Shown piece by piece: positions 45,624 to 53,337 of a stretch of 64,000 nucleotides of DNA. The position numbers and the translations under genes are program-made. Numbering within the stretch: the first letter of the stretch is position 1; each line of letters begins with the position of its first letter. The DNA lies in the NCBI GenBank assembly GCA_022843625.1, contig JALHNH010000002.1, positions 248,001-312,000 of the forward strand. The letters are read 5' to 3'. The DNA comes from Bryobacter sp. Its GTDB lineage: Bacteria; Acidobacteriota; Terriglobia; Bryobacterales; Bryobacteraceae. The notes beneath the pieces are model-generated. The model was not told where the DNA came from and did not search any database. It was given only the letters and a program-made list of their open reading frames with translations.

Positions 45624-48269
45624 TTATCGCCGGGGATTTGCGGCACAAGTTGCGGCAAGTTTGCGGAGCCTCTCCGGCTCATCGCGGTCTTTATCGGAAA
45701 TCCGTTGGGAAGCGCGGAGACTTTCAAACTGTTCCGCCGCTTTCACAAAGGCTGGGCCGCAATCCGGCGATGCGATTGCTTCATTGCTCTTGCCAATCCA
45801 CTCATAAACGCGCCCCTGGCGCCAACGCATCATCGGAAGATCGGGTGTGAGCCGGATGGCTTCATCTAAATCCCGCCGGGCCGCCTCGAAATTAACGAGC
45901 GCATCCTTGGGCCGTCCAGAGCGGGATTGAGTAATGCCCAGGGCTAGGCGGGTGACGGCTACGTCAGAAATGGCCTGCGCTTGAGGACTGCGCCTGCGGT
46001 ATTCCTCGCCCAGGCGCAAGCCTTCTTTCAAACTTGCTTCGGCATCGGCAAATCGATCCAACTTTTGCTGCAGAGTGCCGATATTGTTATAGCTCACTGC
46101 GTAGCTACGGAGAGTCTCAGCATTGTTGGAATCGGCTTTGAGGGCATCCGCCAGGCGGTCACGTTGAAGCAACATGCCGGCAAGAGCCTGCTCAAGCTTT
46201 CCCATCTTCTCCCAAGCACTGGCAATCCTTTGCAAGATGAACAGGGTTCCGGCATTGTATCTGGCACTAGCCGGATGCTTGCGGCGGAGAACTTCATACA
46301 GACTGTCCGCTTCTTTGTATTTTTCAAGAGCCTCGGGAAAGCGGCTCAGATTGACCCCACCACCACCAAGCACGTCTCCGATCCGATAGGTGGCGTTGGC
46401 CAGGATCCAACGCAGCTCATCGCTTGAGGGGTAGAGTGCGATCCACTCGCGGCCCAGTTTCGACGTGCGCTCCAGCGATACCAGGGCCTGCTTTAAATCG
46501 CCGGAGCTTTGAATTTGAAATCCATGACGAAGATAGACCGCCAGTACCGCCTCGCTATCTTTTTGAGTTAGAGTGCCCAGACTCTGTGGATCTTCAACCA
46601 TCTGGTAGGCGCGTTTGGACAGATCTGAAGTTTCCGAGGGCTTGGCCCCACCAATCACTTGTAAGTTCAGGGCCAGCGTCGCCGCAATATCTGCTGTAGC
46701 CATGCGGATCTTGCGATCTTCAGGGTAAAGACGATGGAGCGAATCGGCCAGATCGAGGGCCCGCCGAAAGCTGATCAAGGCACCCTTGCCATCACCAATA
46801 TGGACTGCCCCCGCCTGGTATTGCATCAGGCCAACCTGCTTCCATCCACGAGCCACTTCAAGCGTCAGGCTGGGATCGCCTGCGGCTTCTCTGCCCAAAC
46901 CCTCCAGCGACTGCATTGCCTTTTCAACAATGAACTTGCGAGCGAGGATGGAACCCGGAAGATCGGCAATCTTATCGTGAACTTCGAAGATAAGAGCGTT
47001 GGCCAGTTGGCGGACTTCGCTGAACCGCCGTTCAGCGCGCAATTCAGATTGACGTGTGAAATACAGCCCCGCGCCAAGAGAAATCACAAGCAGAATCAAG
47101 GTAACCGTCAGCACCGCAACACTCGCGGCCAGGGCGCGATTGCGCCGCATCCACAAAGAAAGACGATAGGAGAGTGAATCCGGTCTAGCCAGCACTGGCT
47201 GCCCTTCGAGGAGCCGCTCGATGTCGCGCGAAAACTCACTAACCGAGGCGTAGCGCCGCTCGGGTTGCTTGTGCATCGCTTTCTCGATAATGCGTCCGGC
47301 ATCGCCAGGCAGAACCGGAGGCTGATATTCGCGAACTTTGGATTCAATCTCGACCAGGCTCAGCTTTTCAAGATCGTAAGGTGGTTTGCCACTTAACAAT
47401 TCATAAAGAAGCGCACCGAGTGAATACACGTCCGAGACGGTAGTAACGGGCTGGCCGGAAAACTGTTCGGGGCTCGCGTACTGGGGAGTCAAAAGCCGGT
47501 CGGCGGCACCGGTGACGGCCGGATTGATTCCGCTGGCACTTGCATCGAGAAGTTTGGCGATCCCAAAGTCGAGAAGCTTGGGCGTGCCATCTGAGGTCAC
47601 AAGGATGTTGCCCGGTTTGATATCCCGGTGGATTACCAGATTCTGGTGGGCAGCCTGCACTGCGCCGCAGATTTGACAGAAGATCTCAAGAATCTGACGT
47701 TCCGTCACCCCGGGACGAGCGCACCACGAAGTAATCGGCACTCCATCGACAAACTCCATCACAATGTAAGGCCAGCCATCGGCCGTGGCGCCTCCATCCA
47801 GCAGCCGCGCAATGTTCGGGTGGTTCAGATTGGCCAGGATCTGACGTTCCGCGCGGAAGCGAAGCCGGGCCCCCTCATCGAATAGCGGATTGCGGCTGAG
47901 CTTCACGGCGACCTTGAGTTGAAACTCGTCGTCCGAACGTTCTGCGAGGTAAACCGACCCCATGCCGCCACGGCCGAGCAGAGAAAGCACTCGATAAGGG
48001 CCGATTTGCTCAGCTATCTCCAGCTCGAGTGCGGCTGAGGCGGCGGCTTGAAATTGGTCTGGAGTCATAACTGCATCGAAATGGTCGAGAGATTCCAGCA
48101 GGGATTGCACTTGAAGCCGCAGCACCGTATCGTTACCGCATAATTCGCCAAGGCGTGTGGCGCGCTCCGCCGCACTAAGTGGAACCGCCAGGTCGAATAC
48201 ACGTTGGAGTGTGGGCCAATCGAGGATTGTGCGCTCCGTGCGATGCTTCTGTTGCTGCTCGTTATTCAT
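45624..48269 (-). CDS. Transmembrane Ser/Thr protein kinase with TPR sensor region
   Basis: An 881-residue receptor-like kinase. N-terminal helical region 1-88 (LSAAERATRLGELCGND), kinase domain about 90-358 with an intact glycine loop GRGGMG (99-104), Lys123 (VAVKL), HRDIKPGN (214-221), DFG 234-236, YASPEQF and ASVSEFSRDIERLL, one transmembrane helix at about 379-405, and an outer region of TPR-like repeats (about 470-840; LQKLDRFADAEASLKEGLRL). All residues needed for catalysis are present. The start ATG overlaps the ECF sigma stop by 4 bases. The pair probably senses an envelope or growth signal and changes transcription through the sigma factor. Confidence 0.93.
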   Translation of the reverse strand: MNNEQQQKHRTERTILDWPTLQRVFDLAVPLSAAERATRLGELCGNDTVLRLQVQSLLESLDHFDAVMTPDQFQAAASAALELEIAEQIGPYRVLSLLGRGGMGSVYLAERSDDEFQLKVAVKLSRNPLFDEGARLRFRAERQILANLNHPNIARLLDGGATADGWPYIVMEFVDGVPITSWCARPGVTERQILEIFCQICGAVQAAHQNLVIHRDIKPGNILVTSDGTPKLLDFGIAKLLDASASGINPAVTGAADRLLTPQYASPEQFSGQPVTTVSDVYSLGALLYELLSGKPPYDLEKLSLVEIESKVREYQPPVLPGDAGRIIEKAMHKQPERRYASVSEFSRDIERLLEGQPVLARPDSLSYRLSLWMRRNRALAASVAVLTVTLILLVISLGAGLYFTRQSELRAERRFSEVRQLANALIFEVHDKIADLPGSILARKFIVEKAMQSLEGLGREAAGDPSLTLEVARGWKQVGLMQYQAGAVHIGDGKGALISFRRALDLADSLHRLYPEDRKIRMATADIAATLALNLQVIGGAKPSETSDLSKRAYQMVEDPQSLGTLTQKDSEAVLAVYLRHGFQIQSSGDLKQALVSLERTSKLGREWIALYPSSDELRWILANATYRIGDVLGGGGVNLSRFPEALEKYKEADSLYEVLRRKHPASARYNAGTLFILQRIASAWEKMGKLEQALAGMLLQRDRLADALKADSNNAETLRSYAVSYNNIGTLQQKLDRFADAEASLKEGLRLGEEYRRRSPQAQAISDVAVTRLALGITQSRSGRPKDALVNFEAARRDLDEAIRLTPDLPMMRWRQGRVYEWIGKSNEAIASPDCGPAFVKAAEQFESLRASQRISDKDRDEPERLRKLAATCAANPRR

Positions 48270-48841
48270 GAATTAGCTGAATTACTCACTAACTTCTTCC
48301 CAAGCCATGCTTTCGCTATCGTCAGCTCGCGGTGTAAGGTGACCGGGGCGATGTCGAGCGCCATTGCGGCCTCCGCATATGTGAGCCCCCCGAAGTAAAG
48401 CATCTCAACGATTTTTGCCTTGCGCTCATCGCGGTGTCCAAGTTGCGTCAAGGCCTCGTCGAGATCCAGAAATCCGGGCTGAGGCTCGGAGGATATGAGA
48501 ATGCCTTCGTCCAGCGTTACCTGCAAGTTGCCCGAGCCGCGCTTTTGACGCTGTTTCGATCTGGCGTGATCGACAAGAATTTGACGCATAGCCCGGCAGG
48601 CCAAGGCAAGAAAGTGATTGCGATCCAGCGGATGAACATCGCTGCCGGCAAGCTTCAAAAATGCCTCATTCACCAAACCTGTGGCTTGCAAAGTGTGACC
48701 CGGTCGCTCGCCGGATAAGTAACTGGCGGCAAGACGCCTCAACTGGTCATAAACCAGTGGCATGAGCTGATCCATAGCTCGAGCTTCGCCCGCTCTCGAG
48801 CGCCGCAGAATATTTGTGACGTCGGGCTCACTACCGCTCAT
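48266..48841 (-). CDS. ECF RNA polymerase sigma factor (kinase-linked type)
   Basis: A 191-residue ECF sigma factor. Region 2: MDQLMPLVYDQLRRLAASYLSGERPGHTLQATGLVNEAFLKL (shown in part) with FLALACRAMRQILVDHARSK; region 4: LDEALTQLGHRDERKAKIVEMLYFGGLTYAEAAMALDIAPVTLHREL in outline. It is close in layout to the sigma factor at 31129 and again precedes a kinase gene, here with a 4-base overlap. No anti-sigma factor gene is present, so control presumably runs through the kinase. It is divergent from the sphingomyelinase-like gene across 132 bases. Confidence 0.93.
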   Translation of the reverse strand: MSGSEPDVTNILRRSRAGEARAMDQLMPLVYDQLRRLAASYLSGERPGHTLQATGLVNEAFLKLAGSDVHPLDRNHFLALACRAMRQILVDHARSKQRQKRGSGNLQVTLDEGILISSEPQPGFLDLDEALTQLGHRDERKAKIVEMLYFGGLTYAEAAMALDIAPVTLHRELTIAKAWLGKKLVSNSANS

Positions 48842-48973
48842 GGTCGGAGATTAACACACCTTGAAAAAAACTTTAAAAATTCATGGAGGTACCGAAAGAG
48901 AAATGTCGCATACGGGGCAGGGAGGAGTTATTCAAAGCTTCTCTTACTCAGAAAAAACCGAAGGAGAAGATTT
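48842..48973. promoter_or_regulatory. Divergent control region between ECF sigma and sphingomyelinase-like genes
   Basis: This 132-base region separates two divergent genes. It contains A-tracts at about 48863-48880 (resembling an upstream promoter element) and a good ribosome-binding site (AAGGAGA) just before ATG 48974. No defined -35/-10 pair or inverted repeat could be assigned by eye. An in-frame ATG at 48903 opens only a shadow frame. Confidence 0.3.
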
Positions 48974-51730
48974 ATGCCAGCCCAAAACTTGCAACACCGG
49001 CCCATTCATTTCTGGCTCAGGCACACTGCGCTGCTCTTATGCGCCGCAATTGCTCCCGCCACAGCCCAGGTCCAATGGAACGCAACATCCAGCACAGAAG
49101 CTCAAAACAACCCAGTTCGCGTTAACTCACAACTCAACCGAATCTGCCGAGTCACCAGTGGGGGCAACACTTTTGTCGGCACAGAACGAAACGGTGCCTG
49201 TCACTATGCCGATAGCGCCATCAACGAATTCTCATCCGACTACACCGTAGGAACAGGCCTTGGTAAATGGGAAGGTTCAGGTCTCTCCGGGGCACCTGTG
49301 GTGGGCAACCTGAACGGCGTTCCTGTCCAAGCTTGCCGGGCCAGTGTAGACGGCACCTACTATGCGGGATATACAAGAGGCAATCCGGCTTTTTGTCAAA
49401 TTGCCGCGCCATCCGGATTCGTAGCTCGCGCCAGCTACGAGCAACTCTACGACTTTAACTTCACGGGGCCATTCCAAATCAGAAGCCTCGAAAGCTGCAT
49501 GGCCTTCGGGCCCGTGGATTCTGGAGTCGCGCAGCGCCGGATCGGGCTGCAATTCGAACCATGTCTCGGAGAAGCGGGCTTCCATTGGAAGCTTCAGCAG
49601 ATAGGCGGTCAAATAAGAGTTGAACATGATGGCACACCCGGGTCGTGCATTTCAACCAATTTCCCTTCAACACCTGGCCCCGCGATACTGGTTCCCTGCA
49701 GCACGGCAATGCTCTTTGCGATGACCTGGGATACGGACACAACATACAGGTTCCGCAATGCGGCATCTGGGGCGCTGATTCGTCGATTTTCAGGAGGATT
49801 TCAGGTAGGCGACCCGGTAGCCGCTTCCACTTTCGGAGGTACTTCGAGTCTTGAAGTGCTTACGCTGGAAGAAGCCAGCCGGAGGTTCAGCGTCCTTAGC
49901 TACAACATCATGATGTTGCCGCGGATTTTGTTTCCAGCCTTGCAGCACGAAGGCCGAGGGCAATTGATACCCGATGCGCTCAATCGAGAAGGACTCTTGG
50001 CTGATGTGGTCGCCTTTCAAGAGGCATTCGATGGCGCCGGGCGCCGGTCTTTGTCTACAAATATGCGCTTTCCCTACGGGTATCGATGGGTGACGAATGT
50101 ACCAGATCATTCCCTTCGAGACTACGCAATCGAACAAGCTGTCGGCTTGCCGAGCCTTACCTTCGGCGAAGTTTCCTTTCTCACTAATGGTGGGGCCTAT
50201 TTGATGAGCCGGTGGCCAATTGAATTTTCGGCCACTCATAAGTTTACGAATTCCTCTAACGACGGTATCACTGAAACCACTGGTGCAGACTCGCTTGCCG
50301 CCAAGGGCGTCAGTTATGCACGGATCAACAAGTTGGGGCGGCGCTATCACGTCTTTACTACTCATTTACAGGCAGGATCCCCAGACGATGAGGGCCAGGT
50401 AAGGGCCGCGCAACTGCAAGAAATTGCAGCATTCGCAAACGCCCGGTTACTTGGCTCGGGGCCTGACGACGGCATTATCTACACTGGTGACTTTAACTAC
50501 GACATGGAGTCGGATCCCGTTGGATACAACTTAATCCTGACTACCCTGAGGGCGGCCTTCGTAAACGCACCCCGGCCTGTCGGCGCAACACTTCCGGGTC
50601 AACCCAACCGCTGGACAGTGGACCCCCTTTCAAACGAAATCACTGCCACGAGAGGAGGAGGGTTTTCGTTTCTTGACTATGTCTTCGTGGGTGAGTCAGG
50701 TGCCAAAGTTGATCGGGCAAAATATAACATTAACCAGCCGAAGCACTCCCAGGAATATGAAATCGATCCTGACCCCATATTCAAAAGGTTTGCGGATGCA
50801 CTTGGGTCCCGGCAAGGCATAATCGACACAACGGATCTATCCGACCACGGCGCCGTCTTGGGTAGGTTCGTGTTTCAGCCCCGTCCGGCGTCCGTCCCGC
50901 CCGTGGAGTTGCCCAAACTCCATGAGGTAAGCTTCATCACCAGCAGTGGCGGAATGGCCTTTGATGGAAACGTCAATGTCGATGGCGGGCTAGCCGATAC
51001 TCCTCGCACCTATTCGTGGCCGGATAACGTACAGCGGACGATCACCGCACCCGATCTTTTGCCAGGCCCGGAAGGCTTCCGGTACTCGTTTGATAGCTGG
51101 GGACAGTCGCAGCCGCAGTCTTTTCAACTCACGCCTTTTGGGGCGGTGACATACGACGCACGATATGACCGGCAGCCCTTGTTAAGCGCGGACATCGTTC
51201 CCTTTGAGGCAGGCACAGTTTCGAACCTTGGCTACTACCGACGCGGATCTATCGTCACCGTGGCCACCACGGCCAAGCCTGGCTTTCGATTTTTGCGATT
51301 GGAGACGCCGAACGCCGGCAGAGAAGCGAATCAGACGATCCGGATGGGCGATCAGCCCGTCAAGCTCCGCGCTGTGTTCGAATCTACAGGTTTGCCTCGT
51401 TTGAGCCTGTCCACCGACGGTACTCGCCGTTATCTCCCCAACGACGTTGTCCAGCTTGGCCTCAGGATGGCAAACAGCAGCGCGAATGGAGCCGTCAATC
51501 CGAGGATGTCCCGGGTGTTGAGCGTTCAGGTGTTGAGCGGAACTGGCAACTTCGAGCTTCATAAAGGCTTGTCCGCCAACTTCCTTACGATCGGGCCCAA
51601 CACCACCTCCCTCTATATCGCACCGCTACAGATCTTCTGGCCCGTCACAGCGCAGCGGATCCGCATCATGGTGGAGATCACCGCCGATGGCGGCTACGTC
51701 ACCACTCAAACACTCAATCTGATTCGCTAA
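48974..51730 (+). CDS. Secreted sphingomyelinase C-like protein with DM9-like and ricin-like N-terminal regions
   Basis: A 918-residue exported protein (signal peptide to about residue 31, ATAQ). Residues about 52-165 look like two DM9/DUF3421-type repeats (NRICRVTSGGNTFVGTERNG, VQACRASVDGTYYAGYTRGN). Residues about 165-295 resemble a ricin-type beta-trefoil. Residues about 303-635 are an endonuclease/exonuclease/phosphatase fold closest to neutral sphingomyelinases: LSYNIMMLPR (Asn311), FQEAFD (Glu350), THLQAG (His464), GDFNYD (Asp506, Asn508) and LSDHGAVLG (Asp624, His625). The catalytic set is complete. The C-terminal ~280 residues contain a beta-repeat region. It is followed 17 bases later by a PEP-CTERM gene and shares an upstream region with an ECF sigma factor gene. 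Confidence 0.85.
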   Translation: MPAQNLQHRPIHFWLRHTALLLCAAIAPATAQVQWNATSSTEAQNNPVRVNSQLNRICRVTSGGNTFVGTERNGACHYADSAINEFSSDYTVGTGLGKWEGSGLSGAPVVGNLNGVPVQACRASVDGTYYAGYTRGNPAFCQIAAPSGFVARASYEQLYDFNFTGPFQIRSLESCMAFGPVDSGVAQRRIGLQFEPCLGEAGFHWKLQQIGGQIRVEHDGTPGSCISTNFPSTPGPAILVPCSTAMLFAMTWDTDTTYRFRNAASGALIRRFSGGFQVGDPVAASTFGGTSSLEVLTLEEASRRFSVLSYNIMMLPRILFPALQHEGRGQLIPDALNREGLLADVVAFQEAFDGAGRRSLSTNMRFPYGYRWVTNVPDHSLRDYAIEQAVGLPSLTFGEVSFLTNGGAYLMSRWPIEFSATHKFTNSSNDGITETTGADSLAAKGVSYARINKLGRRYHVFTTHLQAGSPDDEGQVRAAQLQEIAAFANARLLGSGPDDGIIYTGDFNYDMESDPVGYNLILTTLRAAFVNAPRPVGATLPGQPNRWTVDPLSNEITATRGGGFSFLDYVFVGESGAKVDRAKYNINQPKHSQEYEIDPDPIFKRFADALGSRQGIIDTTDLSDHGAVLGRFVFQPRPASVPPVELPKLHEVSFITSSGGMAFDGNVNVDGGLADTPRTYSWPDNVQRTITAPDLLPGPEGFRYSFDSWGQSQPQSFQLTPFGAVTYDARYDRQPLLSADIVPFEAGTVSNLGYYRRGSIVTVATTAKPGFRFLRLETPNAGREANQTIRMGDQPVKLRAVFESTGLPRLSLSTDGTRRYLPNDVVQLGLRMANSSANGAVNPRMSRVLSVQVLSGTGNFELHKGLSANFLTIGPNTTSLYIAPLQIFWPVTAQRIRIMVEITADGGYVTTQTLNLIR

Positions 51731-51747
51731 GAAAGGAACTACACATC

Positions 51748-52308
51748 ATGAAACACACGATATTTACTTTGATTCTGCTCGCTAGCGGACTGGTGGCTGC
51801 CCCAATCATCGAATTGGGTCCCACGAATGGCCAGATCACCGGCGCGGCAGGTAGCACTGTCGGGTGGGGCTTCAGCCTCACCCCCGACCCCAACCTTTGG
51901 GTCAGTGTAATTGGCTCGGTTTTGTTGACCGAAACGGACCCTTCACTGGGACTTTATACCGACTTCATCGGCACCTTGGGAGGGCCGGTCAGTTTTGCCA
52001 CGCCCGCAGGTGGGGCAACTTGGACCCTCTCCTTTAAAAATGCAACATCGGAAGGCGTGGGTTCATTCGAAATCGCGTCCAATGCCGCAGTCGGAGCGGT
52101 GAATTCTGGAAAGCTTCGTATCTCCGTTGAGTACTTTACAGGAAATCCCTTCACTTGCGGGTCCTGCGCGGCGGGAAGCGAAGATTTTGACCTTGAATAT
52201 CAAATCACCGTGACTGAACCCCCGGCGGGGGAAATTCCCGAACCCTCGACTTATGCGCTGTGCGGTCTGACCTTGTCGCTCGGCTGGTATTTGCGCAAGC
52301 GAAGCTAA
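51748..52308 (+). CDS. PEP-CTERM sorting-signal protein, function unknown
   Basis: A 186-residue exported protein: signal peptide (MKHTIFTLILLASGLVAA), a beta-rich body of about 140 residues with one Cys pair (CGSC), and a C-terminal PEP-CTERM tripartite signal, IPEPSTYALCG, hydrophobic helix, then RKRS. Such signals are recognised by an exosortase in Gram-negative bacteria that make exopolysaccharide. No exosortase gene is in the window. The ribosome-binding site AAAGGAAC precedes the ATG. It lies 17 bases after the sphingomyelinase-like gene, probably in the same transcript, so both may act at the cell surface. Confidence 0.85.
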   Translation: MKHTIFTLILLASGLVAAPIIELGPTNGQITGAAGSTVGWGFSLTPDPNLWVSVIGSVLLTETDPSLGLYTDFIGTLGGPVSFATPAGGATWTLSFKNATSEGVGSFEIASNAAVGAVNSGKLRISVEYFTGNPFTCGSCAAGSEDFDLEYQITVTEPPAGEIPEPSTYALCGLTLSLGWYLRKRS

Positions 52309-52318
52309 AAACTCAAAT

Positions 52319-52358
52319 CGAATCGGCCGCCAGAATTTCGTTTCCGGCGGTCGATTCG
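52319..52358 (+). terminator. Hairpin terminator after the PEP-CTERM gene
   Basis: A 13-base stem (52319-52331 with 52346-52358, one G-U pair) and a 14-base loop lie 10 bases past the stop. The downstream T tract is short and interrupted, so termination may be partial. It sits between two convergent genes. Confidence 0.55.
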
Positions 52359-52403
52359 TCGTTATAAGGATTCATAGTCTAACGTGACAGTTCTGGATTT
52401 GCG

Positions 52404-53312
52404 CTACTTCTTCGGCACCGAAACCATAACGTTCCGAAACTTCAAACCACCCGTGTGATCCCCCTGGATATAGAACGGCCCCGGCTCGCCCTCATTAGCA
52501 TCCAGCGCCCCGCCAGTAATTCCCTCAATCTCCTGAGCGTCAATCGTAGTAACTCCATTACGAACCACCGTCAGCGTCCGCCCCACCAGCGTGATGTCAA
52601 ACGTATCCCAAACATCGGTCTTCCTCGGCAAATCCCCCTTCGGCGCAATCCGGCCGTACACAGACCCAATCCGCCGCTCCGGCGGGTTCGACGTCAGCGG
52701 CTCACTCTCAAGCTGTATCTCATACCGCCCTCGCAGATAAAAACCGCTATTGGCGTGATCCGGATAATTCACTTCAAAATGCAACTTGAAGTCTTCAAAC
52801 CTGGCGAGCGACTTCAAATTCGCCCCCTTGCTCTCGTTCACCAGATACCCGTCCTTCCAGACCCAGTGGCTATCCTTCCCCATCGCTTCCCACCCAGACA
52901 AGTCCTTCCCGTTGAACATTGCCTCCGCCGGCCCCCACGCCTTCGGTGCCTTCCGCTTCAACTCCGGCGCCAGCATCCCCTCAATCGCCTGCGATACATC
53001 CCCACGCTTGGAAGTCCCAGTCAGCTTCTTACCCGCCGCCTCCAATTCCCAAACCGTCCTAGGGCCTTTATCCGTCGCCTTCCCCAGCGTCAGCACCAGC
53101 TTCTTCCCCTCAGCCTTTACCTCTTCCAGCCGGTACACATTACCGCCCGTCGGCTGATACCAAACCTCCAGAGCCCCACCCTTCTCGCTGATCCCAAGCC
53201 AGCTCGCACGGTTCCCGCCCGGTGTAGTCAGATTGAAATTCCACCGTCCCGCAAAAGGGCTCGCCGCATAGAGGTCAGCCGTCATCAATAGAAAAAGTGC
53301 AATACGTCGCAT
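52404..53312 (-). CDS. Secreted DUF1080 (3-keto-disaccharide hydrolase-like) protein
   Basis: The frame is open to 53468, but the Arg-rich upstream part overlaps the divergent caspase gene, so ATG 53312 was chosen (MRRIALFLLMTADLYAAS, signal peptide), giving 302 residues. Residues about 20-120 form a beta-rich domain (GRWNFNLTTPGGN, VWYQPTGGNVYRLEE). Residues about 130-300 match the DUF1080/concanavalin-like fold: FNGKDLSGWEAMGKDSHWVWKDG in outline, FKLHFEVNYPDHANSGFYLRG, YEIQLESE, SVYGRIAP, WDTFDITLVG and IQGDHTGGLKFRNVMV. Members hydrolyse 3-keto-glycosides or bind sugars. It is divergent from the caspase gene with 25 bases between. Confidence 0.87.
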   Translation of the reverse strand: MRRIALFLLMTADLYAASPFAGRWNFNLTTPGGNRASWLGISEKGGALEVWYQPTGGNVYRLEEVKAEGKKLVLTLGKATDKGPRTVWELEAAGKKLTGTSKRGDVSQAIEGMLAPELKRKAPKAWGPAEAMFNGKDLSGWEAMGKDSHWVWKDGYLVNESKGANLKSLARFEDFKLHFEVNYPDHANSGFYLRGRYEIQLESEPLTSNPPERRIGSVYGRIAPKGDLPRKTDVWDTFDITLVGRTLTVVRNGVTTIDAQEIEGITGGALDANEGEPGPFYIQGDHTGGLKFRNVMVSVPKK

Positions 53313-53337
53313 CCCCCTATTATGATGAAGACTTGCC

